From: an uncultured Lachnospiraceae bacterium
GTDB lineage: Bacteria; Bacillota; Clostridia; Lachnospirales; Lachnospiraceae
DNA length: 64,000 nucleotides
Direction: 5' to 3'
NCBI GenBank assembly: GCA_910586355.1
Contig: CAJUHJ010000002.1
Location: 93,555-157,554, forward strand
Shown: piece after piece, positions 8,301 to 16,562 of the stretch
Layout: every line of letters begins with the position of its first letter
Numbering within the stretch: the stretch's first letter is position 1
Notes under the pieces: model-generated
The model's input: only the letters and a program-made list of their open reading frames with translations
Databases searched by the model: none
Told to the model about the DNA's origin: nothing
Made by a program: the position numbers and the translations under genes

Positions 8301-8342
8301 AAAAGACGGACAGTTTTCTTATATGGAAATTGTCCGTCTTTT
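8301..8342. terminator. bidirectional terminator
   Basis: AAAAGACGGACAGTTTTC and GGAAATTGTCCGTCTTTT form an 18-bp stem with two imperfect pairs and a six-base loop. T runs are present on both strands, so it can end both the DUF1934 transcript and the converging gene. Confidence 0.85.
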
Positions 8343-8359
8343 CGTGTATCATAAAGTTT

Positions 8360-8839
8360 TTATTTGCTTTCTTTGAGTTTGCCGTTTAACTCGTTGTATT
8401 TTCGTTTTAATTTGGCGCGGAAGCCTTTTTTGACCGGTTCTTTTTTGGCAATTGGGCCGTGAAGGCCGCGGACAGAGGTGATATATAATCCGCTGACGGT
8501 TGCTTTGACTTCTTTTTTGACTGGAATGGAATCAAAGATTTCAGCGTCACAGATTAAAGTTGTGATTTTAGGACCGAGTTTCGCCTTGACGATTGGCAGT
8601 TTGGAACGGCGCATCATCTTTGGCGTTTGTTCCAAAACGGCTGGCGGAAACCCAGCGTCTTTTAGTTTCATTTTCTTTTTATCAATAATTAGCATAGAGA
8701 CAGACCGCGAAGCTGCAGCAATTTGAGACTGCTGTTCTTCTTGTTTTTTCTGCAGGCGCTTTCCGAGAAAATATAAAGCAATCGCCCCGATGATTAATAG
8801 CGCAAGCAGGACTAATAGAATAATTGTTACTTTTGACAC
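8360..8839 (-). CDS. single-pass membrane protein of unknown function
   Basis: A 159-residue protein I do not recognise. It has an N-terminal membrane helix (about residues 5-27, very Leu/Ile rich), then a Gln/Lys/Glu-rich helix. A basic soluble domain (about 45-135) contains DAGFPPAVLEQTPKMMRR, TTLICDAEIFDSIPVKKEVKATVSG and GLYITSVRG, and the C-terminal tail is Lys/Arg-rich. The soluble part should face the cytoplasm if the positive-inside rule applies. Start: GTG at 8839, nine bases after GGAGG; upstream in-frame codons lack a ribosome site. Divergent from the trigger factor-like lipoprotein gene. Confidence 0.7.
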   Translation of the reverse strand: MSKVTIILLVLLALLIIGAIALYFLGKRLQKKQEEQQSQIAAASRSVSMLIIDKKKMKLKDAGFPPAVLEQTPKMMRRSKLPIVKAKLGPKITTLICDAEIFDSIPVKKEVKATVSGLYITSVRGLHGPIAKKEPVKKGFRAKLKRKYNELNGKLKESK

Positions 8840-8879
8840 AATCAAAACCCTCCTTATCATATCGTACCTTATCGAACAG

Positions 8880-8908
8880 ATTGTAACATTAATTGGATGA
8901 AAAAGCAA
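8880..8908 (-). promoter_or_regulatory. promoter of the - strand membrane protein gene
   Basis: On the - strand TTGCTT (8908-8903) and TACAAT (8885-8880) are 17 bases apart, about 40 bases upstream of the GTG start. Confidence 0.5.
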
Positions 8909-8985
8909 TAAAACCTTTTTTTTTCTATAAAGTTGTGGTATGGTAGAGTTATTGTTTAAATATTCACAGATATGAGAGGTAGAAA

Positions 8986-10194
8986 ATGAAGAAAAAGACG
9001 ATTGCATTATTAACAGTGTGTATGATATTTCTGGCGGCCGGATGCGGAAAATCTGATGATAATTCGAATACAGACACGGAAACGCTGCCAGAGTCTGGAA
9101 CGGAATCAAATACAACAGCGGCAGCCGGTATTGAGTATCATGCAGAAGACTATGTGACAATGGGAGATTATCTTGGTGTAAATGTTTCTTTAAATGAAGC
9201 GGAATATCAGGTGACGGACGATTCTGTCAATGAATATGCAGATCAAATGATTGCGTATACAAAGCCGTATGTGACGGACGAGACGAAAACAGTTGTCGGA
9301 GAAAACGATATTGTAGACGTGGATTATGTCGGCAAGAAGGATGGGGAGCCGTTTGAAGGCGGAAGCGCGGAAAATCAGTATATTGATGTTGCAAATAATT
9401 CCAGCGCGACGGGCGGAACGGGATTTATCGAAGGATTTACGGATGGCTTAGTTGGCGCTAAAGTCGGAGAAACCGTAGACTGCAACGTGACATTCCCAGA
9501 GGATTATCAGGCGGAGGAATTAAAAGGACAGGCGGTTGTGTTTACATTTACAGTGAATGCAATTGTCAAACCTGTAACAAGAGACGTACTAGACGATACC
9601 TTTGTAAAAGATAATTTTCAGGTGGAAAATGTAGATGAATTTTATAAAAGCGTCCGTTCTTATCTGGATCAGGATATGCAGTCAAAAAAAGATTCGGATA
9701 TTCGCACTGCTGTAATTCAAAAGGTGATGGAAAATTGTAAAGTCAATTCTTTGCCGGAAGGACTTTTGGATGAAAGGCTGGAGGAATATGTGCAGCTTTT
9801 TAAAAAGCAGTACTGTTCGGAGGGCGTGGAACTGGAAGATTTTCTGAGGACAAATTATAATATGTCGGTAGATGAGTTTTACGAAGAGAACAGAACTTAT
9901 ATGGAAGAAAACTTAAATCAGGAGATTGTATTTGAAGCGATTGCAAACCGCGAAAAGATAGAATTTGATCAGGAAGGATACGATGCTTACATCCAAAATA
10001 TTGTTTCAAGCGGCAGGTTTGAATCCGTAGACGCTTTATATGAAGGTTATGGTTCTAATAAAGCTGCGGGAGAAGCGTATTTTAATAAAATTTATATGGT
10101 GAACAAAGCGTGCAACATGGTGGTTGAACAGGCCAAAGTGAATTTTACACAGGGTGAAGCAGTAGAAGATACGGAGAATTCTGCACAGGAATAA
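8986..10194 (+). CDS. lipoprotein with trigger factor-like FKBP domain
   Basis: A 402-residue exported lipoprotein. The signal peptide ends in the lipobox LAAGC, so Cys20 should be lipidated. After a Ser/Thr/Glu/Asn-rich linker comes a trigger factor-like N-terminal remnant and an FKBP-type peptidyl-prolyl isomerase domain (about 98-190: VDVDYVGKKDGEPFEGG, FIEGFTDGLVGAKVGET, FPEDY). A helical segment like the trigger factor C-terminal chaperone domain follows (about 195-385). The ribosome-binding head of cytosolic trigger factor is absent. It probably folds exported proteins at the outer membrane face, as PrsA does in other Firmicutes. Next gene is asnS after 26 bases, possibly co-transcribed. 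Confidence 0.86.
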   Translation: MKKKTIALLTVCMIFLAAGCGKSDDNSNTDTETLPESGTESNTTAAAGIEYHAEDYVTMGDYLGVNVSLNEAEYQVTDDSVNEYADQMIAYTKPYVTDETKTVVGENDIVDVDYVGKKDGEPFEGGSAENQYIDVANNSSATGGTGFIEGFTDGLVGAKVGETVDCNVTFPEDYQAEELKGQAVVFTFTVNAIVKPVTRDVLDDTFVKDNFQVENVDEFYKSVRSYLDQDMQSKKDSDIRTAVIQKVMENCKVNSLPEGLLDERLEEYVQLFKKQYCSEGVELEDFLRTNYNMSVDEFYEENRTYMEENLNQEIVFEAIANREKIEFDQEGYDAYIQNIVSSGRFESVDALYEGYGSNKAAGEAYFNKIYMVNKACNMVVEQAKVNFTQGEAVEDTENSAQE

Positions 10195-10220
10195 TTCGGC
10201 GTTTGGAAGGAGAGAAAAAG

Positions 10221-11612
10221 ATGGACATTATAAATATCAGAGATTTATACCGCAGGAAAGACGAGTATTTGGAACAAAAAGTGACTGTGGCAGGCTGGGT
10301 CAGAAGTATTCGCAGTTCTAAAAATTTTGGATTTATTGTTGTCAATGACGGTACTTTTTTTGAGCCGCTGCAGATTGTTTACCATGATGGATTAAGTAAT
10401 TTTGCAGAAGTGGAGAAGTTAAATGTAGGAGCCGCTGTCATTGCAACAGGAACGTTAGTGGCAACGCCGCAGGCGAAACAGCCGTTTGAAATACAGGCGG
10501 AAGAAGTGTTGATTGAAGGCGAATCCGCGCCGGATTATCCATTGCAGAAAAAACGCCATACGTTTGAATACTTGCGTACGATTTCCCATCTGCGTCCAAG
10601 GACGAATACGTTTGAAGCGGTATTTCGTGTGCGTTCCCTGACTGCTTATGCGATTCATAAGTTTTTTCAGGAGCGTGATTTTGTATATGTGCATACGCCG
10701 ATTATTACCGGAAGCGACTGCGAAGGCGCCGGAGAAATGTTTCAGGTGACGACATTAGATATGAATGATGTGCCAAAAACGGCAGATGGAAGCGTAGATT
10801 ACACAAAAGATTTTTTTGGAAAGCCGACGAATCTGACGGTTAGCGGCCAGCTGAATGGGGAAACCTATGCGATGGCGTTTAAAAATATTTATACATTTGG
10901 GCCAACGTTCCGTTCTGAAAATTCCAATACGACCCGCCATGCCGCGGAATTTTGGATGATTGAACCGGAAATGGCATTTGCAGACTTAAATGATGATATG
11001 ATTTTAGCTGAGGCAATGTTAAAGTATATTATCCGGTATGTCTTAGAACATGCGCCGGAAGAAATGCAGTTTTTTAATCAGTTTGTGGACAAAGGATTGT
11101 TGGAGCGTTTAAACCATGTGGCGGATTCCGAATTTGCGCGCGTGACTTATACTGAGGCGGTTTCGATTTTAGAGAAAAACAATGATAAATTTGAATATAA
11201 AGTTTCCTGGGGCGCTGATCTGCAGACGGAGCATGAGCGTTATTTGACAGAAGAAGTATTTAAACGGCCTGTGTTTGTAACGGATTACCCGAAGGAGATT
11301 AAGGCATTTTATATGAAATTGAATGACGACGGCAAAACGGTTGCGGCAGTCGACTGCTTAGTGCCTGCGATTGGCGAAATTATCGGCGGAAGCCAGAGAG
11401 AAGATGATTACGGCAAACTTTTGGCGCGTATGAATGAATTGGGATTAAAAGAAGAAGATTATAAGTTTTATCTGGATTTGCGCAAGTACGGCTCTGCAAG
11501 GCACTCTGGTTTTGGCCTTGGATTTGAACGCTGCGTCATGTATCTGACGGGTATTTCAAATATCCGCGACGTCATTCCGTTCCCAAGGACTGTTGGAAAC
11601 TGCGAACTTTAA
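10221..11612 (+). CDS. asnS: asparaginyl-tRNA synthetase
   Basis: A 463-residue class II synthetase. The N-terminal OB fold (about 10-100) begins VTVAGWVRSIRSSKNFGFIVVNDG. The class II core follows, with motif 2 FRSENSNTTRHAAEFWMIEPE (about 232-252) and motif 3 GFGLGFERCVMYLTG (about 433-447). AAGGAG lies seven to twelve bases before ATG 10221; the upstream in-frame codon at 10203 would put the ribosome site inside the gene. Length and motifs match bacterial AsnS and there is no appended domain. Confidence 0.97.
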   Translation: MDIINIRDLYRRKDEYLEQKVTVAGWVRSIRSSKNFGFIVVNDGTFFEPLQIVYHDGLSNFAEVEKLNVGAAVIATGTLVATPQAKQPFEIQAEEVLIEGESAPDYPLQKKRHTFEYLRTISHLRPRTNTFEAVFRVRSLTAYAIHKFFQERDFVYVHTPIITGSDCEGAGEMFQVTTLDMNDVPKTADGSVDYTKDFFGKPTNLTVSGQLNGETYAMAFKNIYTFGPTFRSENSNTTRHAAEFWMIEPEMAFADLNDDMILAEAMLKYIIRYVLEHAPEEMQFFNQFVDKGLLERLNHVADSEFARVTYTEAVSILEKNNDKFEYKVSWGADLQTEHERYLTEEVFKRPVFVTDYPKEIKAFYMKLNDDGKTVAAVDCLVPAIGEIIGGSQREDDYGKLLARMNELGLKEEDYKFYLDLRKYGSARHSGFGLGFERCVMYLTGISNIRDVIPFPRTVGNCEL

Positions 11613-11636
11613 AAAAGCATAAAAAACAGGGATAAC

Positions 11637-11681
11637 TCCCCCTCTTACATCATATAGTGATTTCAGAGGGGGTGTTTTTTT
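11637..11681 (+). terminator. terminator overlapping the next gene's ribosome site
   Basis: TCCCCCTCT pairs with AGAGGGGG(T) (5' arm 11637-11645, 3' arm 11665-11672) and is followed by eight T residues. The 3' arm is also the only strong Shine-Dalgarno sequence for the next gene, whose TTG start (11680) uses the last T residues. Confidence 0.8.
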
Positions 11682-12063
11682 GCAGAAAACAGAACAAGAA
11701 CCAAAAAAACAAACATTGGTAAAGGATTGTTTGAAAATTTTATTTTTCATGTACGCAGTTACATTTGTTTTGCTGTTATTACTGGCGTTTGCGTTGTTTC
11801 GAATGGAACTGTCGGAGATGTTTAGCAAAGTCTGGCTGATTGTGGTTTATATTATCAGTGGGTTTGCCGGCGGTTTTTTGATTGGTAAGCGGGCAGGGAC
11901 GAAGAAATTCCTGTGGGGATTTGTAATTGGGATGATTTATTTTTTGATTTTGTTTGCAGTTTCCATGGTCTTGTACAGAGGACTGCCGGGTGATTTTATG
12001 CACCTTCTTACGACGTTTGTCTTGTGTGTGGCGTCTGGGACTGTGGGAGGTATGGTGAGTTAA
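11680..12063 (+). CDS. TIGR04086 family membrane protein
   Basis: A 127-residue protein with a short charged N-terminus and four membrane helices (about 20-42, 50-70, 78-100, 105-125). GGFLIGKRAG and GGMVS glycine motifs are as in TIGR04086 proteins of Clostridia; function unknown. It starts with TTG at 11680, seven bases after GAGGGGG. That ribosome site is the 3' arm of the asnS terminator, so translation may depend on how the hairpin folds. No independent promoter is obvious in the 67 bases after asnS, so expression would come from read-through. Confidence 0.78.
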   Translation: MQKTEQEPKKQTLVKDCLKILFFMYAVTFVLLLLLAFALFRMELSEMFSKVWLIVVYIISGFAGGFLIGKRAGTKKFLWGFVIGMIYFLILFAVSMVLYRGLPGDFMHLLTTFVLCVASGTVGGMVS

Positions 12064-12171
12064 AGGTAAGTTATGGGGATTTATATCCGGGTGTTGGTAT
12101 GCGGGAAAGCAGAGGCTAAGAGCCGGCTTTCTGCAAAATTTACCATAGCGGTGAAAAAGTCAAGTAAAATA

Positions 12172-12200
12172 TTGCAAACGCTGTTTTCTTCTTTTATAAT
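12172..12200 (+). promoter_or_regulatory. promoter of the Uma2-type gene
   Basis: TTGCAA (12172-12177) and TATAAT (12195-12200) with 17-base spacing. The rest of 12064-12171 shows no other feature. Confidence 0.7.
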
Positions 12201-12234
12201 TGATTGTAAAAGAGTGTGAAAGGAAGCAGAAGGT

Positions 12235-12795
12235 ATGGAACCGGTTTTGGAATTGGAACATGAGTGTACGATACGTGATATTTATGATATGCCGGAAGGA
12301 CAACGTGCGGAGCTGATTGATGGACAAATTTACAATATGGCTCCGCCGGCCAGAAAGCATCAGGAGGTGACGGGGGAACTCTTTTTTCGGATTCAGGAAT
12401 ATATCCGGTCCCATCAGGGTTCATGCAGGGTTTATACTGCGCCGTTCGCTGTTTTTTTGGATGAAGATGAGAAAAACTACGTAGAGCCGGACATAAGTGT
12501 GATATGTGATTTGTCAAAACTCAATGAGAAAGGCTGCATGGGAGCGCCGGACTGGGTGATAGAAGTTGTGTCGCCGAGCAGCAGGAGGATAGATTATTTT
12601 ATAAAATTATTTAAGTACCGTACAGTGGGAGTCCGTGAATACTGGATTGTAGATTTGGAAAGAAAACGTATTACAGTATATGATTTTGAATTGGAAGATA
12701 CCAGAGATTATACGTTTGAAGATTCTGTAAAAGTTGGCATGTTTGAGGATTTTATGATTGATTTTTCAGATATTTCCAGACAACTTATCAATTGA
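12235..12795 (+). CDS. Uma2 family (DUF820) PD-(D/E)XK nuclease-fold protein
   Basis: A 186-residue cytoplasmic protein of the restriction endonuclease-like Uma2 family. Family elements appear in order: RAELIDGQIYNMAPPARKHQ (about 22-41, with the Glu and His), VEPDISVICD (about 83-92, the central acidic residue), DWVIEVVSPSSRRID (about 105-119, the E-x-V-S-P-S core), and REYWIVDLERKRITVY (about 135-150). These proteins are often found in multiple copies in cyanobacteria and some Firmicutes; nuclease activity has rarely been shown. It has its own promoter and stands alone between asnS-linked genes and glyA, which fits an acquired gene. Confidence 0.85.
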   Translation: MEPVLELEHECTIRDIYDMPEGQRAELIDGQIYNMAPPARKHQEVTGELFFRIQEYIRSHQGSCRVYTAPFAVFLDEDEKNYVEPDISVICDLSKLNEKGCMGAPDWVIEVVSPSSRRIDYFIKLFKYRTVGVREYWIVDLERKRITVYDFELEDTRDYTFEDSVKVGMFEDFMIDFSDISRQLIN

Positions 12796-12820
12796 TTTTC
12801 GTGGGCAGTTACATTTCATC

Positions 12821-12849
12821 TTGAAAACTCTGTCCGCTTCCTTTATAAT
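12821..12849 (+). promoter_or_regulatory. promoter of glyA
   Basis: TTGAAA (12821-12826) and TATAAT (12844-12849), 17-base spacing, 52 bases before the glyA start. Confidence 0.75.
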
Positions 12850-12901
12850 AACTCATTGAAATCAAGTAAGAATTAGAATACATTATATGGAGGAAAAGTA
12901 T

Positions 12902-14140
12902 ATGTACACATTAGAAGATATTCAGGCAGTGGATCGTGAAGTGGCAGATGCAATTACTGCAGAATTTGACAGGCAGAGCAGCCATATCGAGCTGATTGCA
13001 TCGGAAAACTGGGTAAGCCCGGCGGTTATGTCTGCAATGGGAAGCGTGATGACAAATAAATATGCGGAAGGGTATCCCGCGAAGCGTTATTATGGCGGAT
13101 GCGAATGTGTAGACGTTGTGGAGGAGCTTGCAAGGGAGCGTGCGAAAGAGTTGTTTGGCTGCGATTACGTAAATGTACAGCCACATTCCGGCGCCCAGGC
13201 GAATATGGCGGTTCAGTTTGCGATTTTAAAGCCGGGCGATACCGTAATGGGGATGAATTTAGATCATGGCGGACATTTGACGCATGGAAGCCCTGTGAAT
13301 TTCTCCGGAACATATTTTCATATTGTACCGTATGGTGTAAATGACGACGGATTTATCGATTATGAAAAAGTTATGGAAATTGCAATGGACTGCAGGCCGA
13401 AGATGATTATTGCCGGCGCAAGCGCATATGCAAGAGCCATTGATTTTAAAAAATTTCGTGAAATTGCAGACGCCTGCGGAGCAGTTTTGATGGTGGATAT
13501 GGCGCATATTGCCGGACTTGTGGCGGCAGGCGTACATGAAAGCCCGATTCCTTATGCGGACGTAGTTACGACGACGACGCATAAAACGCTCAGAGGCCCC
13601 AGAGGCGGGATGATTTTATGCAATAAAGAAGCTGCGGAGAAATACAATTTTAATAAGGCGATTTTCCCGGGAATCCAGGGCGGGCCGTTAATGCACGTGA
13701 TTGCAGCAAAAGCAGTTTGTTTCAAAGAGGCGCTTCAGCCGGAATTTAAGGAATATCAGAAGAATGTAGCGGCAAATGCGCAGGCATTGTGCAAAGGGTT
13801 GAAAGAGCGCGGTATTAAAATCGTATCCGGCGGCACAGACAACCACTTGATGTTAGTTGACCTGACGCCGTATGATTTGACTGGAAAAGCAGTAGAAAAA
13901 CTTTTGGATACTGTAAATATTACCTGTAATAAAAATACAATTCCAAATGATCCGAAATCTCCGTTTGTAACAAGCGGTATCCGTATCGGAACGCCTGCCG
14001 TTACGTCAAGAGGACTTGGATTAGAGGATATGGATCAGATAGCCGAGGCGATTGCTATGATGATTAAAGAGGGAGAAGCAAAAGCAGACGAAGCAAAGGC
14101 AATTGTAAAGAACTTGACAGAAAAATACCCATTGAGATAA
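12902..14140 (+). CDS. glyA: serine hydroxymethyltransferase
   Basis: A 412-residue PLP enzyme that interconverts serine and glycine with transfer of a one-carbon unit to tetrahydrofolate. The signature VVTTTTHKTLRGPRGG (about residues 218-233) holds the PLP-binding Lys. N-terminal SHIELIASENWVSPAV and the substrate-binding YYGGCECVD stretch are intact. The ATG at 12902 lies eight bases after GGAGG (12889-12893); the upstream in-frame ATG 12887 contains that ribosome site and is rejected. Monocistronic, with its own promoter and terminator. Confidence 0.97.
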   Translation: MYTLEDIQAVDREVADAITAEFDRQSSHIELIASENWVSPAVMSAMGSVMTNKYAEGYPAKRYYGGCECVDVVEELARERAKELFGCDYVNVQPHSGAQANMAVQFAILKPGDTVMGMNLDHGGHLTHGSPVNFSGTYFHIVPYGVNDDGFIDYEKVMEIAMDCRPKMIIAGASAYARAIDFKKFREIADACGAVLMVDMAHIAGLVAAGVHESPIPYADVVTTTTHKTLRGPRGGMILCNKEAAEKYNFNKAIFPGIQGGPLMHVIAAKAVCFKEALQPEFKEYQKNVAANAQALCKGLKERGIKIVSGGTDNHLMLVDLTPYDLTGKAVEKLLDTVNITCNKNTIPNDPKSPFVTSGIRIGTPAVTSRGLGLEDMDQIAEAIAMMIKEGEAKADEAKAIVKNLTEKYPLR

Positions 14141-14199
14141 GTGGAAATTATATTTTTAAGGAAAATTTAATTGTTTTTATAAAGAGATGGTGATAAGAT

Positions 14200-14234
14200 G
14201 GTTACGGATATTGTGTCATTCGTAACCGTTTTTT
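14200..14234 (+). terminator. terminator of glyA
   Basis: GGTTACG (14200-14206) pairs with CGTAACC (14221-14227), followed by G and six T residues. Confidence 0.75.
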
Positions 14235-14279
14235 CATTTGGGATAAGCAGAATCTTTTAGGGATTTACAGGAGGATAGA

Positions 14280-15881
14280 ATGGGTAAGAAAAAAGCAGGA
14301 GTGATTTTGTTTGTAATTTTAATTGCAGCAGTAGCTGCGATAGGGATTTGGTATTACTTCGATAATGATGGGAAAGACAGTAACGACCGGGTTTATGTTG
14401 AAAAAGTTTCTGTGATTATGGGAGGGGCTACGGGAATTCAAAACCGTTATTCCGGCGTAGTGCAGCCGCAGAAGACAGTAGAAGTGAAAGCGGATTCCGA
14501 TCGTACGATTGGCGAAGTTTATGTGCAGGTAGGCGATACTGTGGAAGAAGGCACGCCTCTTTTTAATTATGATACAGAAGATGCAAAAATTGAATTGGAA
14601 CAGGAAAAGTTAGAGCTGGACAATCAGGATATTGAAATTAACAACTTTAGAAACCAGATTCGGGAACTGGAAAAAGAAAGACAGGCAGCTGCAGAAGCGA
14701 ATAAATTCGAATACACAACCCAGATTCAAACGATTGAGACAAATATTAAAAAAGCAGAATTTGAAAAATCCAGCAAACAGTTAGAAATAGACAAACTTCA
14801 GAAACGTGTGGATAATTCCGAGGTAGTCAGTACTGCTTCCGGGGTGGTCAAAACAATAAACAATGGAGAGAATTCAGAAATGGGAGAAACTTCTTCCTCT
14901 GCATTTATGACGATTCTTTCAACGGGGGAATATCGTATTCAGGGAATGGTGAATGAACAGAATATCGGTATGATTTCAGTTGGTTCACAAGTGATTATTC
15001 GTTCTAGAGTAGATGAAGAGATTACATGGAGCGGAACGATTGATACGATTGACACAGGAGAAGCCTCAAGTTCTTCAGAAGACGAATACTATGAGTCCGA
15101 CTCAGACAGCAGCGCTTCATCTTCCAGTAAATATCCTTTTTATGTTGCGCTTGATAGTGCAGAGGGACTTATGCTTGGGCAGCATGTATTAATTGAATTG
15201 GATGAAGGACAGATGGAGGAAAAAGAGGGAATCTGGCTGTTTAGCAGTTATATTGTCAGAGAAGGACAGGAAAATGGAATGGATTTACTTCCGGAATCAG
15301 ATGATTGGATGAATTCTACGGAGTTTTTGGATGCTACGGAATATATGGATTCTTCAGATTTATTCGATTTTACGGAATCAACCGAGTTGGAAGGAAGTAC
15401 AGAGCTTACAGAAGGAGCCTCTTCTGCATATGTATGGGCAGACGATGGCAATGGTAGGCTGGAAAAACGAATGGTAGAGCTGGGCGAGTACGATGCAATG
15501 CTGGATGAATATGAAATTTTATCCGGTTTGACTGAAGATGATTTAATCGCATGGCCAATGGAAGGACTTTATGAGGGAGTCCGTACGGTAACGGATATGG
15601 ACGAAGTGGACTATTCCTCCGGTTTATATAATCAGGAAATGGGAACAGAAACGATGATTGAAGGTTCAGAAATGGATATGCTCCCTGAAGAAGGTTATAT
15701 GGATGACGATTATAATATGGATAGTGATTATGATATGGATGATGATTATGATGAAGGAGATTATGAGAGCGACGGTTCAGATGAAGATATGATAACAAAC
15801 GATAATTCTGCGTTGGATAGTTTAATGAATGAAGGTGCGGACAAAGACGACTCTCTTTTGGATATGGGGGTGCCTGAATGA
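14280..15881 (+). CDS. membrane-fusion (MacA/HlyD-like) adaptor with acidic C-terminal tail
   Basis: A 533-residue adaptor for the ABC exporter encoded next. It has one N-terminal membrane helix (about 6-26) and a split biotinyl-lipoyl-like domain around a coiled-coil hairpin (about 95-185: VVQPQKTVEVKADSD before, VVSTASGVVKTI after). A beta-barrel follows (about 210-310), interrupted by an Asp/Ser-rich insertion. The last 200 residues are highly acidic, and the segment near 455-510 is dominated by Asp, Glu, Tyr and Met in DDDY- and DYDMDDDY-like runs. Such tails are not normal in MacA. The stop codon overlaps the next ATG (ATGA). AGGAGG precedes the start. Confidence 0.87.
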   Translation: MGKKKAGVILFVILIAAVAAIGIWYYFDNDGKDSNDRVYVEKVSVIMGGATGIQNRYSGVVQPQKTVEVKADSDRTIGEVYVQVGDTVEEGTPLFNYDTEDAKIELEQEKLELDNQDIEINNFRNQIRELEKERQAAAEANKFEYTTQIQTIETNIKKAEFEKSSKQLEIDKLQKRVDNSEVVSTASGVVKTINNGENSEMGETSSSAFMTILSTGEYRIQGMVNEQNIGMISVGSQVIIRSRVDEEITWSGTIDTIDTGEASSSSEDEYYESDSDSSASSSSKYPFYVALDSAEGLMLGQHVLIELDEGQMEEKEGIWLFSSYIVREGQENGMDLLPESDDWMNSTEFLDATEYMDSSDLFDFTESTELEGSTELTEGASSAYVWADDGNGRLEKRMVELGEYDAMLDEYEILSGLTEDDLIAWPMEGLYEGVRTVTDMDEVDYSSGLYNQEMGTETMIEGSEMDMLPEEGYMDDDYNMDSDYDMDDDYDEGDYESDGSDEDMITNDNSALDSLMNEGADKDDSLLDMGVPE

Positions 15882-16555
15882 TATTGGAGTTAAATCATAT
15901 TTTTAAAGAATATAATCCAGATAAGTTGGTTGTACCAGTGTTAAAGGATGTTTCTTTACAGGTAGACGAAGGCGAATATGTAGCAATTATGGGGCCTTCC
16001 GGTTCTGGTAAGACAACGCTTATGAATATTATTGGCTGCTTAGACCGTCCGACTTCGGGAGAATTTTTTCTGGCGGGTACAGACGTATCTTCTTTAAAAG
16101 ACAAAGAATTATCAAGTCTGCGTTTAAACAGCATTGGTTTTGTATTTCAGAGTTTTCATTTGATGCCAAGGGAAACTGCATTGGAAAATGTGTCGCTTCC
16201 TTTGAGTTACGCGGGTATTAAGAAGAAAGAAAGAAAAGAACGCGCTCTTAGGGCATTGGCGAGAGTTGGATTAGAGGAACGTGCGACATTTATGCCTACG
16301 CAGCTTTCCGGTGGACAGAAACAGCGTGTTGCGATTGCACGCGCAATGGTAAACCATCCGAAACTTCTTTTGGCAGACGAGCCTACGGGCGCCTTAGATT
16401 CAAAATCAGGGATACAGATTATGGAATTGTTTCAAAGATTGAATGAAGAGGGCGTTACAATTGTTATGATTACCCATGATAAAAATATAGCGCTTCATGC
16501 AAAGCGTGTTTATAATATTATTGACGGTGAAATTTCAGAGGAGGCAGGTGAATAG
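15878..16555 (+). CDS. MacB/LolD-type ABC transporter ATP-binding protein
   Basis: A 225-residue nucleotide-binding subunit: Walker A GPSGSGKTT (about 38-46), Q-loop GFVFQSFHL (about 85-93), signature LSGGQKQRVAIARA (about 141-154), Walker B LLLADEPTGALD (about 161-172) and H-loop MITHD (about 195-199). The permease is the FtsX-like protein two genes downstream, and the adaptor genes flank this one. The start overlaps the preceding stop by four bases, indicating translational coupling. Type VII (MacB-like) ABC systems act as mechanotransmitters for peptide or drug export. Confidence 0.94.
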   Translation: MILELNHIFKEYNPDKLVVPVLKDVSLQVDEGEYVAIMGPSGSGKTTLMNIIGCLDRPTSGEFFLAGTDVSSLKDKELSSLRLNSIGFVFQSFHLMPRETALENVSLPLSYAGIKKKERKERALRALARVGLEERATFMPTQLSGGQKQRVAIARAMVNHPKLLLADEPTGALDSKSGIQIMELFQRLNEEGVTIVMITHDKNIALHAKRVYNIIDGEISEEAGE

Positions 16556-16562
16556 GCCGGGT

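Noticed and set aside
12235..12795. Transposase or restriction enzyme for the nuclease-fold gene
   Set aside because: The motif order matches Uma2/DUF820; no methyltransferase, inverted repeats or target duplications surround it.
15406..15798. 130-residue open frame antisense to the acidic adaptor tail, His/Tyr/Asn rich
   Set aside because: It is the complement of Asp/Glu/Tyr/Met codon runs, with no ribosome site; a composition artefact.
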